Source of the DNA: an uncultured Actinomycetes bacterium
GTDB taxonomy: Bacteria > Actinomycetota > Acidimicrobiia > Acidimicrobiales > Acidimicrobilacustridaceae
NCBI GenBank assembly: GCA_937927725.1
Contig: CALBSE010000007.1
Span: 1 to 25,834 of the forward strand
DNA: 25,834 bases
Reading direction: 5' to 3'
Part shown: piece by piece, positions 1-7,537 of the stretch
How the letters are laid out: the number at the start of each line of letters is the position of its first letter
How positions within the stretch are numbered: the first letter of the stretch is position 1
Position numbers and translations under genes: made by a program
The notes under the pieces: generated by a model
Seen by the model: the letters and a program-made list of their open reading frames with translations, nothing else
Databases searched by the model: none
Told to the model about the DNA's origin: nothing

Positions 1-460
1 CGCGCTTGTTGTAGAGCACCTTGATGTGCGGGTCGTGAACGAGCTGGTAGCTGTCTCGATCACCGGTGACGATGATGACGTTGTCGCCGCGCGCTTCGGC
101 CGCTGTCGCCAGCGTGGCAATGATGTCGTCGGCTTCGAAACCAACAAGGTCGAGAACCGGGACACGAAGCGTTTCGACCACTTCACGGACAATGCCCATT
201 TGCTGACGCAAAAGGTCGGGAGTGGCGTCGCGATTTCCCTTGTAGCTAGATAGCGCTTCGTGGCGGAACGTTGGTTCGGAACGATCGAACACCACCGCCA
301 AGTGATCGGGCTTCTGATCGCGCAAAAGGTTGACGAGCATTGAGGTGAACCCAAAGACTGCGTTGGTGACCTGACCAGACGCTGTGGCCATATCAGTTGG
401 CAGCGCAAAGAACGCTCGGTAGGTGAGCGAGTTTCCGTCGATGAGCATCAACGTGGTCAT
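1..460 (-). CDS. polA: DNA polymerase I, N-terminal part (cut by window edge)
   Basis: Only the first 153 codons are present; the gene runs off the left edge. The protein begins MTTLMLIDGNSLTYRAFFAL, the signature start of the 5'-3' exonuclease (flap nuclease) domain of DNA polymerase I, with the metal-binding Asp at residue 8. It continues with FDRSEPTFRHE, a YKGNRD motif, GFEADDIIAT and VTGDRDSYQLV, all conserved in this nuclease. The enzyme removes RNA primers and fills gaps in replication and repair. Whether the polymerase domain is intact cannot be seen. The ATG at 460 overlaps the stop of the upstream regulator as ATGA, so the two are probably translationally coupled and share a transcript. 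The family assignment is firm. Confidence 0.95.
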   Translation of the reverse strand, partial: MTTLMLIDGNSLTYRAFFALPTDMATASGQVTNAVFGFTSMLVNLLRDQKPDHLAVVFDRSEPTFRHEALSSYKGNRDATPDLLRQQMGIVREVVETLRVPVLDLVGFEADDIIATLATAAEARGDNVIIVTGDRDSYQLVHDPHIKVLYNKR

Positions 461-1041
461 GGAGTCTCCGGTGTGAGGGTGCCGTCGAGGATCAATTCCG
501 CGACGGCGCGCATCGTGGTGCGATCACGCATGGCGGTCTTCTGCACGAAGGCGAATGAGTCGGCTTCGGTGAAACCGTGGGTATCCATGAGGACGCCCTT
601 GGCTTTGTCAATCACTTTGCGAGCTTCAAGCTGCTCTTCGAGCGACTTTGTTTGTTCGGTGAGCGCACGCAGTTCGCGGAAGCGCCCGACGGCCAGCTCG
701 ATGGCCGGCACAAGGTCGCTGCGTTGAAACGGCTTCACGAGATAGGCAAGCGCTCCGGCATCGCGAGCTTCTTCGATGAGATCTCGCTGACTGAATGCAG
801 TGAGCACCAACACGGCGCACAACTGATCGGCGGTGATCTGTCGGGCGGCTGTCAGACCATCGATACCCGGCATCTTGATATCGAGAATGGCGATTTCGGG
901 TTTGAGTTCACGAACGAGGGCAACGGCTTCGTCGCCTCGCCCGGTTTCGCCGACGACCTCGTACCCCTCTTCTTCGAGGGTCTCTTTGAGATCGAGTCGG
1001 ATGATCGCCTCGTCTTCGGCGATGACGACACGGGTCGGCAA
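457..1041 (-). CDS. pdtaR: ANTAR-domain two-component response regulator (PdtaR-like)
   Basis: This 194-residue protein has a receiver domain (about 1-120) followed by a helical ANTAR domain (about 130-190). Receiver residues are complete: acidic E9/D10, phospho-acceptor D54 in ILDIKMPG, T81 and K103 in YLVKPF. The ANTAR part reads ARKVIDKAKGVLMDTHGFTE and ends in a segment with RRT-like RDRTTM. ANTAR proteins bind paired-hairpin RNA and act as antiterminators after phosphorylation by a partner kinase. The sequence closely resembles M. tuberculosis Rv1626 (PdtaR), whose gene also lies near polA. The predicted start is TTG with AAGGGG 8 nt upstream; no ATG or GTG fits better. No histidine kinase is encoded in the window, so the partner is elsewhere. 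Confidence 0.9.
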   Translation of the reverse strand: MPTRVVIAEDEAIIRLDLKETLEEEGYEVVGETGRGDEAVALVRELKPEIAILDIKMPGIDGLTAARQITADQLCAVLVLTAFSQRDLIEEARDAGALAYLVKPFQRSDLVPAIELAVGRFRELRALTEQTKSLEEQLEARKVIDKAKGVLMDTHGFTEADSFAFVQKTAMRDRTTMRAVAELILDGTLTPETP

Positions 1042-1103
1042 CGTTGCAGCCCCTTGAGAGTGGAGGTCCGACCGATTACGGACCGTCCGAGGATCGTACC
1101 GGC

Positions 1104-1397
1104 TCAGCCGATGGCGTCGTTGAGACGGTCGAGCAAATCATCTTGCTGTTGCTCAAGTCGCCCGATATCGGCGATGACCTCGTTGCGGTGCCGCTCCATG
1201 GCCTCGGCATGACGGGCAGCGGTCCGATGTTCCCGCTCGGCAAGCGGAGTCTCTGACACCAGCGACCGGAGTCGGGCGTCGTCGGCCTCGTCGGCGAAAT
1301 GGGCCAACTGCTCATCGGCAATGGCCAAGTCACGACGAAGGTCGCGCAGCTGCAGACCAATATCGGTGAGCCGCCGTTCCAATGTCGCCCTGGTCAT
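1104..1397 (-). CDS. small coiled-coil protein of unknown function
   Basis: The chosen ATG at 1397 gives a 97-residue, charge-rich protein (MTRATLERRLTDIGLQLRDL...) with heptad-like leucines over most of its length and an Arg/Glu/Asp-rich make-up. It has no signal peptide or membrane segment. It looks like a short antiparallel or dimeric coiled coil. I do not recognise a named family. The start is supported by a TACACT hexamer ending 8 nt before the ATG (1406-1411), which suits a leaderless transcript; a longer reading up to 1499 would run over that promoter. It precedes the ANTAR regulator by 62 bp on the same strand and may be co-transcribed with it and polA. Confidence 0.65.
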   Translation of the reverse strand: MTRATLERRLTDIGLQLRDLRRDLAIADEQLAHFADEADDARLRSLVSETPLAEREHRTAARHAEAMERHRNEVIADIGRLEQQQDDLLDRLNDAIG

Positions 1398-1405
1398 GGC
1401 GGCGA

Positions 1406-1411
1406 AGTGTA
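1406..1411 (-). promoter_or_regulatory. putative leaderless -10 element for the coiled-coil gene
   Basis: On the minus strand the hexamer reads TACACT, a TANNNT -10 match, with 8 nt to the ATG at 1397. No clear -35 hexamer and no Shine-Dalgarno sequence fit in this space, so transcription would start at or next to the start codon. Confidence 0.5.
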
Positions 1412-1479
1412 GGACCGGCCCCGCCACGACACTCAAGTGCCTCATACCCGAGTGGAAAGAGAGGCCTCCGGCCAGTTGG

Positions 1480-1485
1480 TAGCGT
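1480..1485 (+). promoter_or_regulatory. possible -10 element for tRNA-Leu
   Basis: TAGCGT lies 15 nt before the mature 5' end of the tRNA, placing a start site about 8-9 nt upstream of it. No convincing -35 element is seen. The assignment rests on position and TANNNT match only. Confidence 0.3.
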
Positions 1486-1500
1486 GGCGTCCGCACCACT

Positions 1501-1584
1501 GCGGCGGTGCTGGAATTGGCATACAGGGCGGGCTCAAACCCCGCTGCCCTTCGGGGCTTGAGGGTTCGAGTCCCTCCCGCCGCA
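1501..1584 (+). tRNA. tRNA-Leu (anticodon CAA)
   Basis: A full cloverleaf can be folded by hand. The acceptor stem GCGGCGG (1501-1507) pairs with CCGCCGC (1577-1583), with A1584 as discriminator. The D stem is CTG/CAG. The anticodon stem GCGGG/CCCGC (1528-1532, 1540-1544) holds loop CTCAAAC with anticodon CAA at 1535-1537, which reads UUG leucine codons. A long variable arm (1545-1559) is typical of a class II tRNA. The T arm is GAGGG-TTCGAGT-CCCTC. The 3' CCA is not encoded and must be added by the nucleotidyltransferase. The gene sits 117 bp upstream of fabD on the same strand. Confidence 0.97.
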
Positions 1585-1701
1585 CGAACACCCCTCTCGG
1601 TCCCGGCCGAGAAAATGAAACCGAAGTGACCGCATCCGGGTCAGAGCGTTGGTCAGAGCACCACCGCCCTTCACCCACGAGCGAAAGCCGCCACCGCCAC
1701 G

Positions 1702-2871
1702 ATGATCGTCTTCACTTTCCCCGGCCAGGGATCACAGAAGCCCGGCATGGGAGACGCGTGGCGAGACCACCCGTCATGGGAACTCGTCGCTGAAGCATCC
1801 AGTGTTCTTGGCCGAGACCTTGAGCACCTCCTTCTTCATACCGAGGCCGAAGAACTCACTCGCACCGACAATGCGCAGTTGTCAACATTCCTCACGAGTT
1901 TGATCGTGCTCGACGCGGTTGAGCGTCTCGGCGTTGAACCTGCTGCTGCAGCGGGACACAGCCTCGGCGAGTACACCGCTCTCGTCGCATCAGGCGCGCT
2001 GGCCTTCGACGAGGGACTCATGCTTGTTGCCGAACGCGGCGCCGCAATGCTCGATGCCACCACCGCTCGGGTGGGCACGATGGCCGCCGTCCTCGGACTC
2101 GATGACGACGATGTCGAAGTTGCCTGCGCCCGCGTCGATGGCGACGTTTGGGTGGCCAATTACAACGCCCCCGGACAGGTTGTCATCGCAGGCGATCCCG
2201 AGGCGCTTGCGAAGGCGTCGGAGATCGCGAAAGAGATCGGCGCCAAGAAGGTCATGTCGATGGCCGTCAGCGGAGCGTTCCACACGCCGTTCATGGCACC
2301 CGCACGTGATCGACTTCGCAGTGCGATCGGATCGGCCGATCTTCGTGAAGCGGATCTTCCCGTGTACGCCAACGTCGATGCTCGTGCCCATACCGGCGCT
2401 GAATGGACCGAACTTCTGAACGCGCAGTTGTGCAGCCCAGTTCGCTGGCGCCAGACCTTGCACAACCTCGGCGAAGCCGGTGCAACCGTGTTCGTCGAAC
2501 TTGGCCCCGGCAATGTCCTCACAGGCATGGCCAAGCGCACCGTTGCCGACGCCAAGACCCTTTCGGTTTCAACCCCCGACGATCTCGACAAGCTCCTCAC
2601 CGCAATCGCTGCGCCCGTCGAAACAGTCGAAGTGCACGAAGGCGAACATCTCTTCGCAACCGAACGCATGGTCGTGAGCCCCGCTGCTGGTGTCTTTGCA
2701 CCCGCCGCCGATTTAGCACCGGGGTTCGTGCTCACTCCCGGCACCGTGCTCGGACTTGTCGGCGAACAAGAAGTTCGCTCCCCTTTCGCTGGCATTTTGG
2801 TGGGCGTCCTCGCCGTCGAAGGTGAGCGTGTCACCACCAGTCAACCCATCGCTTGGTTGCGCACCGCGTGA
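1702..2871 (+). CDS. fabD: malonyl-CoA:ACP transacylase with extra C-terminal biotinyl/lipoyl-like domain
   Basis: FabD moves malonyl groups from CoA to the acyl carrier protein to feed fatty-acid elongation. The core (about 1-303) has FPGQGSQ at 6-12, nucleophile Ser87 in GHSLGEY, Arg112, and His194 in GAFHTPFM, so it should be active. The family is usually about 310 residues; this one has 389. Residues 315-389 look like a biotinyl/lipoyl beta-barrel: SPAAGVF, then PGTVLGLVGEQEVRSPFAG, then a VxxGExVxxxQPIAWL ending. The hairpin that carries the modified lysine (the EAMKM of carrier proteins) is missing, and no lysine occurs after K297. It starts the fab operon, 22 bp before fabH. No good ribosome binding site precedes the ATG at 1702. 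Confidence 0.95.
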   Translation: MIVFTFPGQGSQKPGMGDAWRDHPSWELVAEASSVLGRDLEHLLLHTEAEELTRTDNAQLSTFLTSLIVLDAVERLGVEPAAAAGHSLGEYTALVASGALAFDEGLMLVAERGAAMLDATTARVGTMAAVLGLDDDDVEVACARVDGDVWVANYNAPGQVVIAGDPEALAKASEIAKEIGAKKVMSMAVSGAFHTPFMAPARDRLRSAIGSADLREADLPVYANVDARAHTGAEWTELLNAQLCSPVRWRQTLHNLGEAGATVFVELGPGNVLTGMAKRTVADAKTLSVSTPDDLDKLLTAIAAPVETVEVHEGEHLFATERMVVSPAAGVFAPAADLAPGFVLTPGTVLGLVGEQEVRSPFAGILVGVLAVEGERVTTSQPIAWLRTA

Positions 2872-2893
2872 TCATCACCACTGCGAGGAACCG

Positions 2894-3856
2894 ATGACTA
2901 TTCCTGCTCCCAGCGGCGCAACGATCACCGGTTGGGGCACGGCGCTCCCTGACATCGTCGTTACCAACGCCGACTTCGAAGCGCGTCTCGACACCACCGA
3001 CGAGTGGATTACCGAACGGACAGGTATCCGCGAACGTCGTCATGGCGGAACAACCGCAAGCCTCGCCGTTGAAGCAGGCCGCAACGCACTCAACATGGCC
3101 GGTCTCACTGGTGCCGATATCGATTTCATTCTTCTGGCAACGACCACGCCCGATTATCAAATTCCTTCAACGGCCTCGCAGGTCCAGGAAGAACTCCAGA
3201 TCAACGGCGGTGCGTGCGATATCAACGCAGCGTGTTCCGGCTTTGTGTACGGACTCGTTCAAGCCCACGGTCTTATCGCAATGGGCCTCAAGCGAATTCT
3301 GTTAATCGGTTCAGAAACCCTCGCCAAGGTCACTGACCAAGACGATCGCAACACCGCGATTCTCTTTGGTAACGGCGCCGGTGCAGTTGTCCTCGAAGCG
3401 GTCGAAGGCGACGGACAACTCATCTCTTTCGACCTCGGTTCCGACGGTTCGGCTCGCGAACTCCTTGAGGCTCCCATCGGCGGCTACATGTCTATGGTCG
3501 GCAAAGAGGTATTCCGCAAAGCGGTCACTGTCATGGTCGACTCTGCACGCACCTCAATGGCCGATGCCAATCTCACTGCCGACGACATCGCTCTCATCGT
3601 TCCCCACCAGGCAAACATCCGCATCATCGAATCGGCATGTTCACGTCTCGACATGCCGATGGATCGCGTCGCCATGGTGTTGCACCGAACCGGCAACACC
3701 TCATCGGCATCGATCCCCCTTGCACTTGTGGATGCAATTGAGAACGGCCGAGTGAAGCGCAATGACAATGTGCTGCTTGTCGGCTTTGGCGCAGGCATGA
3801 GTTGGGCCAGCGCCATTGTTCGCTGGACGGGTCATCTTCCGGAGGAAAACCCATGA
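2894..3856 (+). CDS. fabH: beta-ketoacyl-ACP synthase III
   Basis: FabH starts fatty-acid synthesis by condensing an acyl-CoA with malonyl-ACP. The ATG at 2894 has GAGG six nt upstream and gives 320 residues, normal for the family; a longer frame exists upstream but overlaps fabD. The catalytic triad is complete: Cys114 in NAACSG, His238 in VPHQAN and Asn268 in GNTSSAS. The N-terminal DEWITERTGIRER motif and the C-terminal GFGAGMSWASAIV are typical. Chain-length or branched-primer preference cannot be judged from these motifs. The stop overlaps the fabG start as ATGA, so the two are coupled. It is second in the fabD-fabH-fabG-acpP-fabF cluster. Confidence 0.96.
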   Translation: MTIPAPSGATITGWGTALPDIVVTNADFEARLDTTDEWITERTGIRERRHGGTTASLAVEAGRNALNMAGLTGADIDFILLATTTPDYQIPSTASQVQEELQINGGACDINAACSGFVYGLVQAHGLIAMGLKRILLIGSETLAKVTDQDDRNTAILFGNGAGAVVLEAVEGDGQLISFDLGSDGSARELLEAPIGGYMSMVGKEVFRKAVTVMVDSARTSMADANLTADDIALIVPHQANIRIIESACSRLDMPMDRVAMVLHRTGNTSSASIPLALVDAIENGRVKRNDNVLLVGFGAGMSWASAIVRWTGHLPEENP

Positions 3857-4563
3857 GCAGAGTTGTGCTGGTGACGGGCGGAAACCGAGGCATCGGCCTC
3901 GCATGCGCCAAAGCGTTCGCGGCAGCAGGCCACAAGGTTGCGATCACGCACCGCAGCGCCGCGCCCGAAGACGCTGGCGACATCCTTTGCGTGCAATGTG
4001 ACGTCACCGACACCGAACAGGTCGATGCTGCCTTCACCGAAATCGAAGAGAAACTCGGCCCCGTCGAAATCCTCGTGTCGAACGCAGGCATGACGATCGA
4101 CAAGCTCGTTCTGCGCATGACTGACGACGACTTCTCTGACGTCATCGACGCCAACCTCGTCGGCGGATTCCGCGCTGCCCGACGCGCAGTTCCGAAAATG
4201 ATGCGCGCCCGTTGGGGCCGAATCATCTTCATCGGTTCGGTCGTTGGATCCATCGGTCAAGCAGGACAGGCCAACTACGCCGCGTCGAAGGCCGGTCTCA
4301 TCGGCCTCGCACGTTCACTTGCTCGCGAGTTCGCATCGCGCAACGTCACCGTCAACGTTGTGGCACCCGGCCCCGTCGCCACCGACATGTTCGCCGCGGT
4401 CGACGACGCCATGCGCGAATCCATTACCGCCGCGGTTCCCGCTGGCCGCATGGGTCAGCCCGAAGAAATCGCCGCCGCCGTTTCCTTCCTCGCATCCGAC
4501 GAGGCTGGCTACATCACCGGTGCCGTTCTGCCCGTCGATGGCGGCCTCGGCATGGGCGGCTAA
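3853..4563 (+). CDS. fabG: 3-oxoacyl-ACP reductase, SDR family
   Basis: FabG reduces beta-ketoacyl-ACP to the hydroxyacyl form with NADPH. The ATG at 3853 sits in an ATGA overlap with fabH and has GGAGG at 3841-3845; it gives 236 residues, at the short end of normal. The nucleotide-binding motif TGGNRGIG is at 8-15, NAG at 77-79, and the catalytic Asn101, Ser129, Tyr142 and Lys146 (YAASK) are all present. The C-terminal ITGAVLPVDGGLGMGG is typical for FabG. Together with FabZ, encoded further along on the other strand, it completes most of the elongation cycle. An enoyl reductase is not in the window. Confidence 0.95.
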   Translation: MSRVVLVTGGNRGIGLACAKAFAAAGHKVAITHRSAAPEDAGDILCVQCDVTDTEQVDAAFTEIEEKLGPVEILVSNAGMTIDKLVLRMTDDDFSDVIDANLVGGFRAARRAVPKMMRARWGRIIFIGSVVGSIGQAGQANYAASKAGLIGLARSLAREFASRNVTVNVVAPGPVATDMFAAVDDAMRESITAAVPAGRMGQPEEIAAAVSFLASDEAGYITGAVLPVDGGLGMGG

Positions 4564-4600
4564 CAACCCCACCAGCACCAAAACCAAGGCGACCCCCGAC

Positions 4601-4606
4601 TAGGTT
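4601..4606 (+). promoter_or_regulatory. possible -10 element for acpP
   Basis: TAGGTT lies in the 70-bp gap between fabG and acpP, 27 nt before the acpP ATG. It would give a short leader containing the AAGGAG ribosome binding site at 4623-4628. No -35 match is evident. A separate promoter would fit the high level of carrier protein that cells need, but this is inference. Confidence 0.35.
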
Positions 4607-4633
4607 TGTCGCACCGATTACCAAGGAGAACCG

Positions 4634-4867
4634 ATGAGTGACGATTTCGAAAAGTTCAAGGCCTGCGCCGTTGAGATCCTCGCCGTCTCACCCGACCAGG
4701 TGACGATGGAAGCCAAGTTCGCCGATGACCTCGATGCCGACAGCCTCGACCTCGTCGAACTGGTCATGAAACTCGAAGAAGAGTTCGACGTCTCTGTCGA
4801 CGAATCCGAACTCGAGAACATCACGACCGTTGGCGAAGCCTACGAACTGGTGATGTCGAAGCGGTGA
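4634..4867 (+). CDS. acpP: acyl carrier protein
   Basis: This 77-residue acidic protein carries the growing acyl chain on a 4'-phosphopantetheine arm. Attachment site Ser37 lies in DLDADSLDLVELVM, the diagnostic ACP motif. The helical layout and length are standard. A strong AAGGAG sits 5 nt before the ATG. The stop overlaps the GTG start of fabF (GTGA), so carrier and condensing enzyme are translationally coupled, as in many bacteria. Cys11 is an uncommon residue near the N-terminus but is not in a functional site. Confidence 0.96.
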   Translation: MSDDFEKFKACAVEILAVSPDQVTMEAKFADDLDADSLDLVELVMKLEEEFDVSVDESELENITTVGEAYELVMSKR

Positions 4868-6045
4868 GCACGAAGCGTCGGGTAGCGATTACAGGCGTCG
4901 GTGTCGTCAGCCCTTGTGGCATTGGCAACGACGCGTTCTGGAACGGCCTGTTGTCAGCGGCGCCCGAAGGGCTGCGTCGCATCGAGAACTTCGATCCCGA
5001 ACCGTATTTCGCGAACCCGAAAGAAGCGCGTCGCACCGACCGCTTCGCGCAATTCGCGTTGGCCGCGGCCGACGAAGCAATGACGATGGCCGGCGATGTC
5101 GGAGGCGATCCCACCCGAAAGGGTGTTTGGATCGGCACCGGCATCGGCGGTCTCACCACCCTCGAAGAAAACGTGCTTGTCAACGAGCACAAAGGCCCCC
5201 GACGCGTCAGCCCGTTCATGGTCCCCATGCTCATGGCCAACGCGGCCTCGGCAGCAATCTCTATGAAGTACGGCTGGCAAGGCCCGTGCGAGAACACCTG
5301 CACTGCCTGTGCCGCTGGCACACAGTCCATCGGTAACGCCTACCGCCTCATCGTGTCGGGCCTATGCGATGCCATGGTCACTGGTTCTTCCGAAGCCGTT
5401 ATGACGCCCACGTGCATCGCTGGCTTCACCAACATGACCGCAATGTCTTCGGACAACATGTCGCGCCCATTCGACCGTGATCGCAACGGATTCGTTCTTG
5501 CCGAGGGCGCAGGAGTCCTCGTGCTGGAAGAAATGGAATCGGCAAAGGCTCGCGGCGCAACGATTCTTGCTGAGGTCATGGGAGCAGCATCGAATGCCGA
5601 TGCGCACCACATCACCGCACCGTCACCTGGAGGCGTTGGCGCAATCAATTGCATGCGCACCGCCATCGCCGACGCTGGCCTTTCGCCTTCCGACATCACC
5701 TACGTGAATGCACACGGAACCTCGACGCCGCTCAACGATGCTGCCGAAGCAGCAGCCATCGCCGAGGTCTTCGGCGCAACGCCACCTGCGGTCACGTCAT
5801 TCAAGGGCGTCACTGGCCATGCGCTTGGTGGCGCTGGTTCGATCGAGGCTGTCGGCATTGTTCTCGGAATGCAGAAGGGCGCGATTCCCCCCACTGCTGG
5901 CTATGAAAACGTCGATCCCGAAATGGCACCTATTGACATCGTTGTCGGCGAGGCTCGTGAATGGACTCCCGCGCCGGTGCTTTCGAACAGCTTCGGTTTC
6001 GGTGGCCATAACGGCTGTGTCGTGATCGGCCCACCGCCGGCCTGA
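4864..6045 (+). CDS. fabF: beta-ketoacyl-ACP synthase II
   Basis: FabF condenses malonyl-ACP with acyl-ACP during elongation. The protein is 393 residues, slightly shorter than the usual 410 or so. The active-site Cys149 lies in TCTACAAGTQSIG. The first His is in NAHGTSTPLND (about residue 288) and the Lys/His pair in FKGVTGHALGGAGS (about 317-322). The C-terminal SNSFGFGGHN is typical. The start is GTG at 4864 inside the acpP stop. It is the last gene of the plus-strand fab cluster and ends 6 bp from the convergent ogt gene. Confidence 0.95.
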   Translation: MSTKRRVAITGVGVVSPCGIGNDAFWNGLLSAAPEGLRRIENFDPEPYFANPKEARRTDRFAQFALAAADEAMTMAGDVGGDPTRKGVWIGTGIGGLTTLEENVLVNEHKGPRRVSPFMVPMLMANAASAAISMKYGWQGPCENTCTACAAGTQSIGNAYRLIVSGLCDAMVTGSSEAVMTPTCIAGFTNMTAMSSDNMSRPFDRDRNGFVLAEGAGVLVLEEMESAKARGATILAEVMGAASNADAHHITAPSPGGVGAINCMRTAIADAGLSPSDITYVNAHGTSTPLNDAAEAAAIAEVFGATPPAVTSFKGVTGHALGGAGSIEAVGIVLGMQKGAIPPTAGYENVDPEMAPIDIVVGEAREWTPAPVLSNSFGFGGHNGCVVIGPPPA

Positions 6046-6051
6046 GCCGTC

Positions 6052-6519
6052 TCAGTCGAGACTGCCCTCTCGACGTAATAACCACTCTTTGGCGGGTACT
6101 CCCCCGCCGAACTGTCCAATGCCGCCGCTACTGGGCAGTACTCGGTGACAGGGCACGATGATGGCGATTGGATTTGTCGCCATCGCACTTCCAACCGCGC
6201 GCGCTGCTTTGGGTCGACCTGCACGCGCCGCTAAGTCGCCGTAGGTAATCGTTTGCCCAAACGGCACGGTTTCGAGCGCGTCCAAAACTTCGCCACGAAA
6301 GCCCGTTCGCGCGCTGCGATCAATCGCCACGTTGAAAGACGTGCGTTCGCCGCCGAAGTACTCGTTCAACTGTGCAAGCGCGACTGCGAGATGCGCGTCA
6401 GCAACTGAAGTCCCGGCGACGTCTTCATCGAGATTGCCAAACCACACGCGACAAATGCCGACATCGTTGGCAATAATCGTGAGCGCACCGATCGGCGTAT
6501 CGATCAGTGCTTTGGCCAC
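6052..6519 (-). CDS. ogt: methylated-DNA--protein-cysteine methyltransferase
   Basis: This suicide repair enzyme takes the alkyl group from O6-alkylguanine onto its own cysteine. The 155-residue protein has the acceptor Cys124 in IIVPCHRVLPSSG, the helix-turn-helix segment with TYGDLAARAGRPKAARAVGSAM and the conserved Asn116-Pro. The usual Arg finger is R107. The last motif (GIGQFGGGVPAKEWLLRRE) matches the family. There is no fused Ada regulatory domain. The start is GTG at 6519, 3 bp after the fabZ stop, so it is the third gene of a bcp-fabZ-ogt operon. The link of fatty-acid dehydration and alkylation repair is probably just operon packing. Confidence 0.92.
   Translation of the reverse strand: MAKALIDTPIGALTIIANDVGICRVWFGNLDEDVAGTSVADAHLAVALAQLNEYFGGERTSFNVAIDRSARTGFRGEVLDALETVPFGQTITYGDLAARAGRPKAARAVGSAMATNPIAIIVPCHRVLPSSGGIGQFGGGVPAKEWLLRREGSLD
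6055..6074. terminator. hairpin at the fabF/ogt convergent junction
   Basis: GTCGAGA (6055-6061) and TCTCGAC (6068-6074) form a perfect 7-bp stem with a 6-nt loop. It lies just past the fabF stop and inside the 3' end of ogt. No clean U-run follows on either strand, so termination is only a possibility. Confidence 0.25.
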
Positions 6520-6522
6520 GAC

Positions 6523-6948
6523 TCAGGCGTCGGCGAAGACGAAGAGGAGTTCGGTTTCGGCTGCGGTTTCGCCACCGACATGGGCACGGCCCGAACCTTT
6601 GCCCGCACGAGCCGACATCCGGCCGAGCGTGACTTCGAGTTCAAGAGCATCGCCAGGCACTACCTGACGGCGGAATCGTGACTTCTCAACTCCACCGAAC
6701 AACGGCAACTTGCCAGCGAAAGCGGGATCACTCAAGACTGCGTAGGCGCCGAGCTGGGCGATGGCTTCAAGCATGAGCACACCAGGCAGCGTTGGCCGAC
6801 CAGGGAAATGACCGGGGAAGAACCATTCCTCGCCAGTGATACGCCAAAGACCCTTTGCTGACGATCCGATTTCGAGTTCGGTGACTTCGTCAAGAAGAAG
6901 AAACGGTGGCCGATGCGGAAGTACATCGGCGGGTGCAGGGAAACTCAC
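6523..6948 (-). CDS. fabZ: 3-hydroxyacyl-ACP dehydratase
   Basis: FabZ removes water from 3-hydroxyacyl-ACP in the elongation cycle. The 141-residue hot-dog protein has LPHRPPFLLLDEV near the N-terminus and the catalytic FPGHFPGRPTLPGVLMLEA segment with His47 and Glu61. The GTG start at 6948 overlaps the bcp stop (GTGA), so it is coupled to bcp rather than placed in the fab cluster 500 bp away on the other strand. Mycobacteria use HadABC for this step, so a FabZ of this kind is a useful lineage marker. The family is clear; FabZ versus a close FabA-like paralogue is settled by the length and Glu. Confidence 0.92.
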   Translation of the reverse strand: MSFPAPADVLPHRPPFLLLDEVTELEIGSSAKGLWRITGEEWFFPGHFPGRPTLPGVLMLEAIAQLGAYAVLSDPAFAGKLPLFGGVEKSRFRRQVVPGDALELEVTLGRMSARAGKGSGRAHVGGETAAETELLFVFADA

Positions 6949-7409
6949 TTGCCGAGCGCCTTGAGGAGATTCTCAGGTGTGTCTTTCGGACTGACCTTGT
7001 ACCAGGCCTGCTCGATCTTGCCCTTTTCGTCGATTAGGAACGCCGAGCGAACGATGCCCATGTACTTCTTGCCGTACATCGACTTCTCGCCCCACACACC
7101 AAACTTCTCGGCGACGACGTGTTCGGGGTCGGACAACAACGTGAAGCCGAGCTTGTACTTGTCGTCGAACTTGGCGAGCTTGGCCGGAAGATCGGGGCTG
7201 ATGCCGATGATGACGGTGTCGCCAATCTTCTTGGCGATGTCACGCAAGCCGCAGCTCTGGGTCGTGCAGCCGGGCGTATCGGCCTTTGGGTAGAAGTACA
7301 CGAGCACCTTGGTGCCGGCGAAGCCAGAAAGCTTCACCTTGGTATCGGTCTGATCAGCGAGGGTGAACGCCGGCGCTTTCGCACCAACCGCGAGTTGTGT
7401 CGTTGCCAT
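6945..7409 (-). CDS. bcp: peroxiredoxin of the BCP/PrxQ type
   Basis: BCP proteins reduce hydrogen peroxide and organic peroxides with electrons from thioredoxin. The 154-residue sequence has the peroxidatic Cys48 in YPKADTPGCTTQ and a resolving Cys53 five residues on, the usual PrxQ arrangement. Other conserved parts include GISPD and FLIDEKGKI. There is no signal peptide, so it acts in the cytosol. The ATG at 7409 is 6 nt after a TAGTTT hexamer and no ribosome binding site fits, which suggests a leaderless message. It leads the bcp-fabZ-ogt operon. In M. tuberculosis bcp also lies close to the his and trp genes. Confidence 0.94.
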   Translation of the reverse strand: MATTQLAVGAKAPAFTLADQTDTKVKLSGFAGTKVLVYFYPKADTPGCTTQSCGLRDIAKKIGDTVIIGISPDLPAKLAKFDDKYKLGFTLLSDPEHVVAEKFGVWGEKSMYGKKYMGIVRSAFLIDEKGKIEQAWYKVSPKDTPENLLKALGK

Positions 7410-7415
7410 GCCCCG

Positions 7416-7421
7416 AAACTA
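7416..7421 (-). promoter_or_regulatory. putative leaderless -10 element for bcp
   Basis: Minus-strand TAGTTT ends 6 nt before the bcp ATG. Immediately upstream an inverted repeat (7441-7447 ATGCACG with 7462-7468 CGTGCAT) lies about where a regulator of a peroxide-response gene could bind. Confidence 0.5.
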
Positions 7422-7440
7422 GCGGGAGAAGCCGCCGACG

Positions 7441-7468
7441 ATGCACGCAATCCTCGCCTTCCGTGCAT
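7441..7468. repeat. inverted repeat upstream of bcp
   Basis: ATGCACG (7441-7447) and CGTGCAT (7462-7468) are perfect inverted copies with a 14-nt spacer. An alternative pairing CGATGCA (7439-7445) with TGCATCG (7468-7474) also exists. It sits between the HU terminator and the bcp -10 hexamer, so it could be an operator for bcp. Confidence 0.4.
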
Positions 7469-7481
7469 GCATCGGAAAACG

Positions 7482-7515
7482 AAAGAGGGAGGGCGCTTTC
7501 GCACCCTCCCTCTTT
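7482..7515 (-). terminator. rho-independent terminator of the HU gene
   Basis: A perfect 12-bp stem (7482-7493 with 7504-7515) with a 10-nt loop starts 22 bp after the HU stop. On the minus strand it is followed by a T-rich run (CGTTTT). The position and polarity fit intrinsic termination of HU transcription before bcp. Confidence 0.85.
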
Positions 7516-7537
7516 ACAAACTGATTCGCAGCGAAAC

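Noticed and set aside
577..1212. A 211-codon plus-strand frame over the regulator
   Set aside because: Shadow of the ANTAR regulator, whose receiver and ANTAR motifs are complete.
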